64,000 nucleotides of DNA. It comes from Tubulanus polymorphus. Taxonomy: Eukaryota > Nemertea > Palaeonemertea > Tubulaniformes > Tubulanidae. Made by a program: the position numbers and the translations under genes. A model generated the notes under the pieces. The model was not told where the DNA came from, did not search any database, and saw nothing but the letters and a program-made list of their open reading frames with translations. The stretch covers positions 16,915,263 to 16,979,262 of the forward strand of contig NC_134028.1 in the NCBI RefSeq assembly GCF_964204645.1, written 5' to 3'. Below are positions 34,112-43,812 of the stretch, piece after piece. The stretch's first letter is position 1. Each line of letters begins with the position of its first letter.

Positions 34112-36290
34112 CCATTGTGACGGAATTACATTTTACCCCGGATTAGCAGTGCATTGTACTTATTGATTTCGGCGGTTGTAAGGAAGTCACTGCCGTCGGA
34201 CCTTCCTCTTCCATTACTTCAGTTCCAGTTCCATTGTTGTTTGTTTGTTGTACGGGGTTGTTCACAGTGTCTTCTTTCATGTAACGAGCTGCGATAGTGC
34301 GATGCTCAACGGCTGATGTATAATACTTCAATCTGATCGCATTATGAACTGGTTGAACGAAGTGAGTTGTTATTGTTCCTCGAAACGTCTGCAAGCACAT
34401 TGAGGTCAAGCACATTGAGTTCCACACACCGTTGGTTGATGGCTTCCTCATTTACGACAGCTATTTCAATATCGGTGGTACAGGAGCACACAGCTTTCGC
34501 AAACGAATCCGCATCGTTGACAATTTCACGCCTGCTCATCACCAAACGTTGTACCATTCGTTTGACATTTCCGCCGAGAGCATCGTTAGGGCCCTTGCCA
34601 TGGGAAGTTGCAAAGTAGTTCCACAATACCTGCACTTGGTGATACTCTTGAAGTTTTGACAGTATGGAGAAAACGTACTTGTTTTTATACTGGCTTGATG
34701 GTCCATCTGTCCATATGTCCACAGTTTTGACATCAGGACACTCCGCTTTGATTTTGTCAATCATGTTGGAAGTAAATGCCGTCACTGCATGTTTTTCGTG
34801 ATCACGGCAATTACTCACTATAATGAAGGATTTGTTCTGTTTACGATAATATACCATCATTGTGTATACGGTGACTTGTTTCTGTTTCCAGTGGGCGCTT
34901 TGTATCTCGTCTTGCCAAACACATGTGAAGTTCTCTGCAAAATCCATTTGTAAAAGGCATTGCGTACTTTTTTCAAGCAAAGCCTCACTTTTTGCAATGT
35001 TGTACATGGTAGCTTGTTTTTCTTTAATGAACGAATGCCACAGAAACCTTGGTAACTGGCTCCCAATTCTATCAAACGCATCTGTTGTGGAACCATGCTG
35101 GGCCGCTTTCTGAAGGTAACCGTCCACGTCAACCCATTGATACCACTTGAATTCCATTTCAGGTTCGACAACATCACGGAATCTGTCATAAAAGAGAACT
35201 GCATCACGGCATTTTTCACAATTATCGGACATACATTCTTCCCTATTAACATCGCAGACACATTTGGCATTAAATGCTTCCTTGGAGTAAAGTGGAACAA
35301 CATCTGGGTATTTACGGTGCAAAGCTTCGAGCAAGAGGAAAATATTCTCATGGTACCTGCATGTGCATACATTATGGGGCATTTCTGAACACAAACATAC
35401 CCACTTCGGTCGCAATTCTGCGAATTTAGATTTTCCGATGACTGCATCAGGATGGTCATTCTTGAAAGCCTCATAAGCTTCTGATATTGTCATCACCAGA
35501 TGCATCTTCTGTTTTCTAAGCTTTTTGCCGGTTTTGGGATCTTTATAACTGATGCAGTCAGCTTTTCTGGGCATCGTACGTGAGACATCATCTTTTTGAT
35601 AGAATGAAATGACAGCCTCAGTAGTTGCATCTGTCAGTTTACGAGTTGGTGACTTCACAACATACGCATCTAAATAATCACACGCCAGTGACTTGAGAAC
35701 TGTGCTTCGTTTACGTGGGCTCTTGGGTACATTTCTGATAACCCTCGACTTAGCTTTGTTTAGTGCAGCCGCATTACCGTATTTATAATCGCACTGAATC
35801 GCTGTTTCCGGATCCACAGTTGACCTGAACTTTTTAACTGCGGCGAAATTCTTTTTACGAAGTTGCTGCAGTTCATTTGCAGATAGACCGCTACGATAGA
35901 CTTGCTTTCGATCACGATCACACTTCTTGTATGCTTCATATGCGTCGGCATCTTGTTTTAGACGAGCCCGTCTTTCCCTCTGACGTTCGGCAGCCGTCTT
36001 GCCCATCTGAAATATACAAGAATCTTATTGTAAAACTTAGAGATAAGTATAGTATGCAGTAATGTGACGGAATTTCAAATTTCAGGAAATGTAATTCCGT
36101 CACAATCTGAAATGTAATTCCGTCACGTGCGATTTTCCGTATGACCCTTAAGCAATCGGCAAGATTTACCGACCCTGTTTTATATGTCCAGTAATCTTTG
36201 TTGTACATATCTTTCTTCAAGATAATAAAACTATATTCTCGCAACCACATTAAAAATTTCAAAAAATATTGTGACGGAATTACATGGCAC
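34112..36290. mobile_element. DNA-transposon-like unit with GTGACGGAATTACAT ends
   Basis: GTGACGGAATTACAT stands at 34117-34131, left of the ORF. On the right, the inverted form ATGTAATTCCGTCAC is at 36089-36103 and 36112-36126, with direct copies at 36064-36074 (partial) and 36271-36285. A motif repeated in opposite orientation at the two sides of a transposase-like ORF is what transposase binding sites or terminal repeats look like. The exact ends were not determined. Confidence 0.55.
34342..36006 (-). CDS. Intact transposase-like protein, 554 aa
   Basis: An uninterrupted frame from ATG. The basic N-terminus (RQRERRARLKQDADAYEAYK) is followed by a His/Cys cluster: MPHNVCTCRYHENI, CVCDVNREEC, DNCEKC. 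A catalytic-looking core comes next: LLQMDFAENFTC, then QDEIQSAHWKQKQVTVYT, VDIWTDGPSSQYKNKY, YFATSHGKGPNDALGGNVKR. D in DFAEN and D in WTDGPSSQ would fit the first two acids of a DDE/RNase-H fold. I recall this family as frequent in invertebrate genomes and unnamed; the transposase role is inferred. It is the only undamaged long ORF among the mobile elements here. Confidence 0.7.
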   Translation of the reverse strand: MGKTAAERQRERRARLKQDADAYEAYKKCDRDRKQVYRSGLSANELQQLRKKNFAAVKKFRSTVDPETAIQCDYKYGNAAALNKAKSRVIRNVPKSPRKRSTVLKSLACDYLDAYVVKSPTRKLTDATTEAVISFYQKDDVSRTMPRKADCISYKDPKTGKKLRKQKMHLVMTISEAYEAFKNDHPDAVIGKSKFAELRPKWVCLCSEMPHNVCTCRYHENIFLLLEALHRKYPDVVPLYSKEAFNAKCVCDVNREECMSDNCEKCRDAVLFYDRFRDVVEPEMEFKWYQWVDVDGYLQKAAQHGSTTDAFDRIGSQLPRFLWHSFIKEKQATMYNIAKSEALLEKSTQCLLQMDFAENFTCVWQDEIQSAHWKQKQVTVYTMMVYYRKQNKSFIIVSNCRDHEKHAVTAFTSNMIDKIKAECPDVKTVDIWTDGPSSQYKNKYVFSILSKLQEYHQVQVLWNYFATSHGKGPNDALGGNVKRMVQRLVMSRREIVNDADSFAKAVCSCTTDIEIAVVNEEAINQRCVELNVLDLNVLADVSRNNNNSLRSTSS

Positions 36291-36299
36291 GTGCTGTGC

Positions 36300-36649
36300 T
36301 CCATGAAAATAATAGGTGAATTTTTACCATAACCTTCTTACAATGACATGTAATGTTAATACCTGCATGTTCTAGATACTCTATAATTTAAAAAAAATAT
36401 ATAACTTACCTATGTGAATGTTACGGTGTCGTCGATGCAAACAGATTTGAAAATGCAATTTTGTTCTTCTACTGAACTGAATTTAAAAACTTCCGTATAC
36501 GCACGTTGCGCATGCGCAGATGCCCGGTTGCTACTAAAATTCGAAAAATTACACAACGAAACGACGCACTGGAATGTTGGCTGCAAATCTGTGATAAAAT
36601 CACATGTATTATCTAAGTTTCAAAATTACGACTCCCTGTCCCGGTTTAC
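36300..36649. other. Spacer before the Gypsy pol
   Basis: No clear feature. A CpG-containing GCGCATGCGCA near 36510 could be part of a promoter. The Gypsy frame is open a little upstream of 36650. Confidence 0.35.
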
Positions 36650-37669
36650 GTGGAATTCATGTTGAGTGAATTGAAAATCGACCAGCTTGAAATCCCCACT
36701 GACATGAAAACACAGCTTGTTGACATCATACGGGAGAACAAGTCAGTATTCTCGATGGGAGACTTAGACATCGGTCGAACAGATTCGCTTGAATTCGAGA
36801 TTGACACCGGTGACCACCCACCGATAAAACAACATCCCCGTCGGCTACCCCCTAGTAGGAGAGCTTTTGTTAAGGGGACGACCAAGGAGATTTTAGAACA
36901 AGACTTGATCCGGCCATCCAACGGCCCGTGGTCAAGCCCAATAGTTCTAGCGAAAAAGGCCGATGGTTCCCTGCGTCTATGCTGCGATTACCGCCGACTC
37001 AATGACGCGACAGTCAAAGACGCTCACCCGTTAGGTAGAATAGACAGTACCCTTGAGGCTTTATCGGGCGCAACCTGGTTCTCGTCCCTCGATTTGACCA
37101 GCGGATACTGGCAGGTCCCGATAAAGGAATCAGACAAACATAAGACCGCATTCACGACTGAAAACCATCTATTTGAGTGGAATGTCATGCCGTTTGGAGT
37201 CTGTATTGCCCCGGCGTCATTCAGCAGACTGATGGCGATGGTACTGGCTGATGTTGCATGGAAAACATGCCTTATCTACCTGGATGATGTAGTGGTGTTT
37301 AGTCATGATCTACCAACCCATCTGACGCGATTACAAGAGGTATTTCGTTGCTTTCAGAAAGCCGGTCTCAAGCTTAAACCGAGAAAATGCTCGCTTTTCC
37401 GGGGGCGCCTCATTTTTGGGGCATGTAGTAAGCGAAGCCGGTGTAGTAAGACTACAGCCGTCAATGAGTGTGGAACGAACTGGGACGAAGAACTACCTGC
37501 GTGTTTGATGGCATTTCGTTCAAGCGTCCAGCACTCCACTCTTGAAACGCCGTTCTACTTGATGTACGCCAAGGAAATGTCACTATCAATCGACATCAGC
37601 GTAGGCTTGCCCGAAGACCACCAACCAAGGACTAAGTATGGCATGGACCTCTCTGACCGCCTCACCTAG
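36650..37669 (+). pseudogene. Gypsy reverse transcriptase fused to an integrase remnant by deletion
   Basis: RT blocks are in order: DLIRPSNGPWSSPIVLAKK, LRLCCDYRRLN, FSSLDLTSGYWQVPI, MPFGVCIAPASF, and CLIYLDDVVVFS with the YLDD acids at 37277-37288. After SLFRGRL the frame is altered (a one-base slip near 37410). Then, with no RNase H, the text becomes integrase C-terminal (LPACLMAFRSSVQHST, ETPFYLMYAKEM). About 1.5-2 kb of a normal pol is lost inside an open frame. The frame ends at TAG 37667-37669. Confidence 0.85.
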
Positions 37670-37699
37670 TCACACATCATTGTTCGTGATCGACTAGTA

Positions 37700-38315
37700 A
37701 TGGCACAAAGGCGTCAGAAAATGGACTATGACCGTTTCGCAAAACGCGGGGGTTACAAGGTCGGGGATCGCGTGTGGCTGATGAGCCACTTCTTGAAAAA
37801 GGACGAGGCATCTAAGTTCCACCGGAAATGGAAAGGGCCTTACGTCGTGACCGAGAGACTATCGGAGGTGAATTACAGGGTTGTCCTGGAACCAGGCACC
37901 GACCCGAGGGCGGTGAAGAGAAAGCGGGTTGTGCACTTTAATGATATGAAACCGTGCTTCCTGGCTAGTGACACTGTGGCTATAGGTCATAAAAAACCTA
38001 GACAGGAACCGGTTAAAATAACCGATCCCGAGGAGCAACCAACCCTCAACGACGATGAGGGGGGAGGAAGATGAAGACTGTGTCTGGGCACAGTCACAGT
38101 CCGAGACAACGGCGGTTATTCAAGAACCTCTTGTAACAGGCCCAACCCAAAACCATCGCGAACCTCCTACTCAAAACCGCTCCAAGCCTGGGCCTTTGAA
38201 CATTACAGGCAGGCTAAACACTGAGGGGCACAGAAGACTCAGGAGGCCCAGAGTAGGGATCAGGCGCCCTAGTCGGTTCGTAAACTCATGCACAGACAAC
38301 AACGATGATCGCTAG
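37700..38315 (+). pseudogene. Gypsy integrase C-terminal tail (GPY/F)
   Basis: 37700-38074 has MDYDRFAKRGGYKVGDRVWL and KWKGPYVVTERLSEVNYRV, with VVHFNDMKP. This is the GPY/F module that ends many Gypsy integrases. It is separated from the RT piece by one stop. 38055-38315 continues in another frame with RRPRVGIRRPSRF, a basic end seen in such polyproteins. Confidence 0.75.
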
Positions 38316-38486
38316 CCATCCAAAATAGGGCATCAGACCCTCTGGTGGAACCAAACACAGCTATAGGACCTCCAGTCGCCTCAGATAAGATTGAGCAGAG
38401 CAACATTATTGGCATAGAACTGATCCAAAATTGCCAGAAATCAAAGGGTTAAATCCTATATATGTAAATAGATACCCTTGTATATA

Positions 38487-38560
<74 letters not shown>

Positions 38561-38810
38561 GTAGACAGTTTAGTATCATTTAGTATCATTTGTAACTGGT
38601 GGTGACTAGGATTTCAGACCCCTTGCACCTCCTGATATATAAGGCTTAAAATGGGACAGAGAAATGCTTAACTTCTCATCAAGTTACAAGTTACATGTAA
38701 CATTAGGTCGTACTTCATTTTTGGGAAGCCAAAAGGATATTCTCGCGATGTAACCTCATATAATCTACTTTGCGAAACTGTCAAAGAATGCAAATATCCT
38801 AATGCAGTAA
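38316..38810. other. Spacer with a (TA)n tract
   Basis: 38490-38557 is pure TA. It is followed by two TTTAGTATCAT copies and unique sequence; a 3' LTR could not be shown. Confidence 0.5.
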
Positions 38811-38816
38811 CAGTCT

Positions 38817-40378
38817 AAAACCCCTGTAACAGGGTGTAACAGGCTGTAACGCCCCGTAACACCATGTGAAACCCCAGTAACTAAAAGTAAAATATGTGTA
38901 ACGCTATGTAACACACTGTAACAAGGGTGTAACAGGCTGTAACGCCCCGTAACACCATGTGAAACCCCTGTAACTAAAAGTGAAATATGTGTAACGCTAT
39001 GTAACACACTGTAACAAGGGTGTAACAGGCTGTAACGCCCTGTAACACCATGTGAAACCCCAGTAACTAAAAGTGAAATATGTGTAACGCTATGTAACAC
39101 ACTGTAACAAGGGTGTAACAGGCTGTAACGCCCCGTAACACCATGTGAAACCCTGTAACTAAAAGTGAAATATGTGTAACGCTATGTAACACACTGTAAC
39201 AAGGGTGTAACAGGCTGTAACGCCCTGTAACACCATGTGAAACCCTAGTAACTAAAAGTGAATTATGTGTAACGCTATGTAACACACTGTAACAAGGGTG
39301 TAACAGGCTGTAACGCCCCGTAACACCATGTGAAACCCTAGTAACTCGAAGCGAAATATGTGTAACGCTATGTAACACCCTGTAACAAGGGTGTAACAGG
39401 CTGTAACGCCCCGTAACACCATGTGAAACCCTAGTAACTAAAAGTGAAATATGTGTAACGCTATGTAACACCCTATAACAAGGATGTAACGGGCTGTAAC
39501 GCCCTGTAACACTATGTGAAACCCTAGTAACTCAAAGCGAAATATGTGTAACGCTATGTAACACCCTGTAACAAGGGTGTAACAGGCTGTAACGCCCCGT
39601 AACCCCTGTAACTCAAAGTGAAATATGTGTAACGCTATGTAACACCCTGTAACAAGGGTGTAACACCCTGTAACGCCATGTGAAACCCCTGTAAATAAAA
39701 GTGAAATAAGTGTAACGCTATGTAACACCCTGTAACAAGGGTGTAACAGGCTGTAACGCCCCGTAACGCCCCGTAACACCATGTGAAACCCCTGTAACTA
39801 AAAGTGAAATATGTGTAACGCTATGTAACGCACTGTAAAAAGGGTGTAACAGGCTGTAACGCCCTGTAACACCATGTGAAACCCTAGTAACTCAAAGCGA
39901 AATATGTGTAACGCTATGTAACACACTGTAACAAGGGTGTAACAGGCTGTAACCCCCCGTAACACCATGTGAAACCCCTGTAACTAAAAGTGAAATATGT
40001 GTTACGCTATGTAACATACTGTAACAAGGGTGTAACAGGCTGTAACGCCCTGTAACACCATGTGAAACCCTAGTTACTCAAAGCGAAATATGTGTAACGC
40101 TATGTAACACCCTGTAACAAGGTGTAACGGGCTGTAACACCCTGTAATGCTATATGAAATGTAAGTCAAAGTGAAATATGTGTAACGCTATGTAACACCC
40201 TGTAACAAGGGTGTAACGGGCTGTAACGCCCTGTAACACCATGTGAAACCCTAGTAACTCAAAGTGAAATATGTAACAAGGGTGTAACGGGCTGTAACAC
40301 CCTGTAATGCTATATGAAATGTAAGTCAAAGTGTAACGCTATGTAACACCCTGTAATAAGGGTGTAACTGACTGTACA
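38817..40378. repeat. 93-bp satellite made of GTAAC blocks, about 17 units
   Basis: The unit has roughly eight GTAAC pentamers at 9-11-base spacing (CTGTAACGCC, CGTAACACCATGTGAAACC, TATGTGTAACGCTATGTAACA). 93 = 3 x 31, so the minus strand is open for long stretches (for example 38765-39100, 39067-39471). Indels toward the right end shorten some units. The ORFs are by-products. Confidence 0.9.
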
Positions 40379-41218
40379 GTCATGATCCAGAGATAATTTA
40401 CTAACCAAACTTGTCAATCATTAATTGTATACAATATGGCAGTTTGACATCACTCTGAGACCAAATAGTAAATTTTGTGAGTAACAGCGAGTAGTTGTAT
40501 TTAATTAACTATTAGGCTGTCTGACAGTATCAGAGCCAATGGGTAGATATATAGTTACATAGAGACTCAGAAAGTTATTCTGATTTTACGTCTCAGTGAA
40601 ATATGCTCTGTGACAACATCGAAATATATATAAAAAGGAATACCATATATCTTTATTCGCTGATATTTACAGGTAAGCATAATTCTATTTTTATGTAGTC
40701 CAATTTAATGTGGCCTGAGTTTGTATTGTTTGCATAATCATAATAGGCTGAAACGAATTATACTTTTATTGCGTGAAATGATGTGTAGACTAGACTAGTA
40801 AACATCGAAATATATGTGACGACATCGAAATATATATACAAAGAAATATTATATAGCTTACTCTCATTAATATATATGTGATAGACAGAATTGACATTCA
40901 CTGACTTTGTTATTTGTGCACGGTCACGGTCATGGTCATGGTCATAGTTTGCATTCATCTGGATGCATGTTATAACACAATACAATGCACCGATTTGCAT
41001 TCAGAGGGTTTTATGAATAACCAGGGAATTTGAACTATTTGGACAAAGGAAATTACATACTGTGACTTAGATTTTTGTATAAAGGTTGGGGGATTTTTAC
41101 ATGGTTGGTCATAACATATTTGGTGGTCTTACTGAATAAAGTTATATGATTTAACTGGCTCTCTGCTGTCGTCTGTTTGTTCCCACTGCTATTGCAGAAG
41201 TGTGAAGTGTCATCCACA
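40373..41218 (+). repeat. Candidate 5' LTR of the BEL/Pao element
   Basis: This stretch lies between the satellite and the primer-binding site. It may begin TGTACAGTC and end CATCCACA, i.e. TG...CA. AAATATATATAAAAAGG near 40623 is a good TATA box. No second LTR is in the window, so the borders are guesses. Confidence 0.4.
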
Positions 41219-41223
41219 TTTAT

Positions 41224-41241
41224 TGGTCCCTCGAACCGGAT
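41224..41241 (+). other. BEL primer-binding site
   Basis: TGGTCCCTCGAACCGGAT begins with TGG, the complement of a tRNA CCA end, and its complement contains GGTTCGA of a T arm. It stands 36 bases before the gag ATG and just after the presumed LTR. Confidence 0.6.
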
Positions 41242-41276
41242 GTCTGTCCACTGATGAATGAGAGAAAGCAGGGAAA

Positions 41277-42866
41277 ATGTCTACAGACGTTGCCTTGAAG
41301 GTGAGAAGACGAGCCAGAGGTGTGGCGAAGGCTGGTTTCACACGGAAGTGTAACAAAGCAGAAGACCTCATTGCTGTAAATGGAAGTCGACGGGAATTGA
41401 GACAGCTCATATCCGAGATTGATGTTGCTGTTGAAGACGTCCAGAAGACCAATGAAGGCGTGGTTGCTTTGCTGACTGCCGAACCGGAAATTATTGAAGC
41501 CGACGCATACCTTGCCGAAGAAGAGACACGCCAACGTCAGGTTGTGTCATCTATACGTGGTTATTTAGCCTTCCGAGGGGGCGGTGAGTCCAGCGTATTG
41601 AAGGTGTCTTCTAGAGGTTCCGAAGCATCAAAAGCTGCTGATGTCCAAGCAAAACTGAAGGCCCTTGAGGTGAAACAGCTTGAGAGAAGACTTGACCAAG
41701 AACGCCAAGAACAGGAACTCCATCGCCAGCGTTTACTTCAGGAGGCTAGAGATGGTGCTGAGATGGCAGCCCTTCAAGCACAGTTGATGGTTTCCAGAAT
41801 CAGTGGGCTGGAAGCAGACCGGATGCATGATTTTGACGATGAAGACTCTGACACCCGGAGGCCATCGGCACCCAGAAGACCGCCACTTGTTCCTGATCCA
41901 GATGAAGAAGATGAAGGCGATCCTTGGAGATTCCATCCCAGACCCAGAGGTGATGAGCCGAGAATACCCAGACCTGATCGTCATCATGATGCCAGAGTTC
42001 TGAAATCACTGCCGAAAGTCAAGTTGCCGACATTCAAGGGCGATACAGCAGAATGGCCAAGATGGTTGTCGCTGTTTAGAGCACTGGTAGATGAACAGCA
42101 TGCCCTAACCGACGTTGAGAAGATGACTCATTTACAGTCAAGTGTTGCTGGTGTTGCACAGAAGCTAATTTCTGGAATGATGTTTGATGGAAGACAGTAC
42201 CGAGATGCCCTGAAAGTTCTTCAAGATCGTTATGGAAAAGAAGAAGACATTGTTCATGCGTGTCTGCAGAAGATTTTTATTTTGCCAGCCATTGGTCTTC
42301 ATGATGTCTCGGCCCTGGAGAATTTTCAAGCTACTGTTCACTCAGCTGTGACGACTCTTGATACGCTCGATTTTGCTGGAGATTTGGCAAGCGCTGAAAA
42401 TCTGAGAAGAGTACTGCAAAAGCTGCCCATTGAATTGCGCCGAGATTGGGGAAAACAAGTTCTTGAGCTAGAACAACAGAAGAGAAGACCCAATTTGATG
42501 CATTTTGATGAGTGGTTGACCCTTCAAGTCAGAATTAGCCTGAATTATGCTGATGAGACGAAGCCGGACTCTGGTCAGACGAAGACGAAACAAAAGTCTG
42601 GAGTGACAAGGTCCGTCCATACTACTGGTGTTCAAGAAGAGTCGTATGGTGAAGTTCAGTCTGGTGTGATGTTCGTCAATGTGAATCCAGAAGTCTGTCC
42701 CTGTTGTCAAAAACGTCACTTGTTAAAGGACTGTGAAGTGTTTAAGAAGAAGACGGTTGATGATCGAGCTGTGTATGTTGCAGAAAATAACAGATGTTTT
42801 ACTTGCCTTCGAGTGGGTCACAGATCAAGACAGATCAAGACAGTGCAGAAATCGGAAGCCCTGTGA
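41277..42866 (+). pseudogene. BEL Gag, with frame break in the zinc-knuckle region
   Basis: The 529-codon frame opens MSTDVALKVRRRARGVAKAG and has a Gln/Arg-rich coiled coil around residues 120-180. An acidic/proline hinge follows, then the Gag block LPKVKLPTFKGDTAEWPRW. It ends with Cys/His knuckles CPCCQKRHLLKDC and CFTCLRVGH. Directly after, AGATCAAGAC occurs twice in tandem (about 42822-42841). The 10-base duplication shifts the frame, and the true continuation lies in the frame of the next ORF. Confidence 0.85.
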
Positions 42867-43812
42867 TGAAGACGGTTGTAAGTTTAATCATCACCCTTTG
42901 CTGCATGGTAGTAAACCTGTATACTCAAGAAGACGAAGAAAAAACGCAACTTCTACTAAGCCTGCTGACCCGAAGCCTGGAAGTCAACCTACTAAACAAG
43001 ATGACTCGTCCGCTGGTCAGATGTCAAAAGTCGACAGTTTCACTAATACCGAAAAAAGAGAGACGAATGCTGTAACTCAAACCAACGGTGTTACATTACT
43101 GCAGATTGTTCCTGTGAGAGTCCATGGGGAAACTGCTTCCCGAGATACGTTTGCTCTACTGGATCCAGGGTCCCAGACGTCGCTGTGTACTGATGCACTA
43201 GCAAATCAGCTGAATCTCTGTGGTGAGAAGAAGATGTTACGACTTGGTACTTTTGAGTCTGGCGGTGAAGTGAAGTCAACCACGAAGCTGAAACTTGAAC
43301 TGACTCCTCTTGCAAGAGATGCTACTGATAAGAAGATCGAAGTAGACGAAATATGGTCCATACCACGTTTGAATGTCTCAATGCCGCAGTTAAGACAGAA
43401 GAACAGATCCAAATGGTGCCACCTGGCTGATATTCCGATACCTGATGTTGGGCGTGGACAAGTGGAAGTTCTTCTTGGGGCTAATGTAATGGAAGCTGTC
43501 GTTCAGCATGATGTACGAAAAGGTCGACCTGGTCAGCCGTTTGCTGTGAAGACTGATTTCGGCTGGTCATTAACCGGTCTGACGACTAATCTGGTATCTG
43601 ATGCTGATCGTGGAGTACATTTTATCCAGAAGATGTCCAGTGACGACCAATTGAATAAAATGGTTGAAGAATGGTGGTCCACTGAAGCCTTTGGAGTGAA
43701 ATACGAGAAACCAGTCTCTGAATCGAAAGAAGATGCCCGAGCCTTGAGCATCTTAAAATCGAGTACAGTGAAGATAGAAGGTCAAGATCGCTACCAGACC
43801 CGTCTGCTCTAG
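42830..43812 (+). pseudogene. BEL protease and linker, ending at a nonsense codon
   Basis: The frame continues the knuckle (CRNRKPCDEDGCKFNHHPLLH) and reaches the aspartic protease (TFALLDPGSQTSLC, D in LLDPG as the active acid). It then reads the A17-type region DVGRGQVEVLLGANVMEAV. TAG at 43810-43812 interrupts the frame just before KEDD; coding goes on in the same frame after it, so this is a point nonsense or a suppressible stop. BEL elements normally make one long polyprotein. Confidence 0.8.

Larger units (their letters stand above)
36610..38315 (+). mobile_element. Internally deleted Ty3/Gypsy retrotransposon
   Basis: Only reverse transcriptase and the integrase tail remain. Gag, protease, RNase H and the integrase core are missing. 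A TA tract lies downstream and no LTR pair was found. Details are in the two parts. Confidence 0.85.

Noticed and set aside
34143-35474. Other ORFs of 70-205 codons overlapping the transposase-like gene
   Set aside because: Shadows of the 554-codon frame.
38765-39782. Minus ORFs with VTHISLLVTGVSHGVTGRYS repeats
   Set aside because: By-product of the 93-bp satellite; no start, splice or domain evidence.
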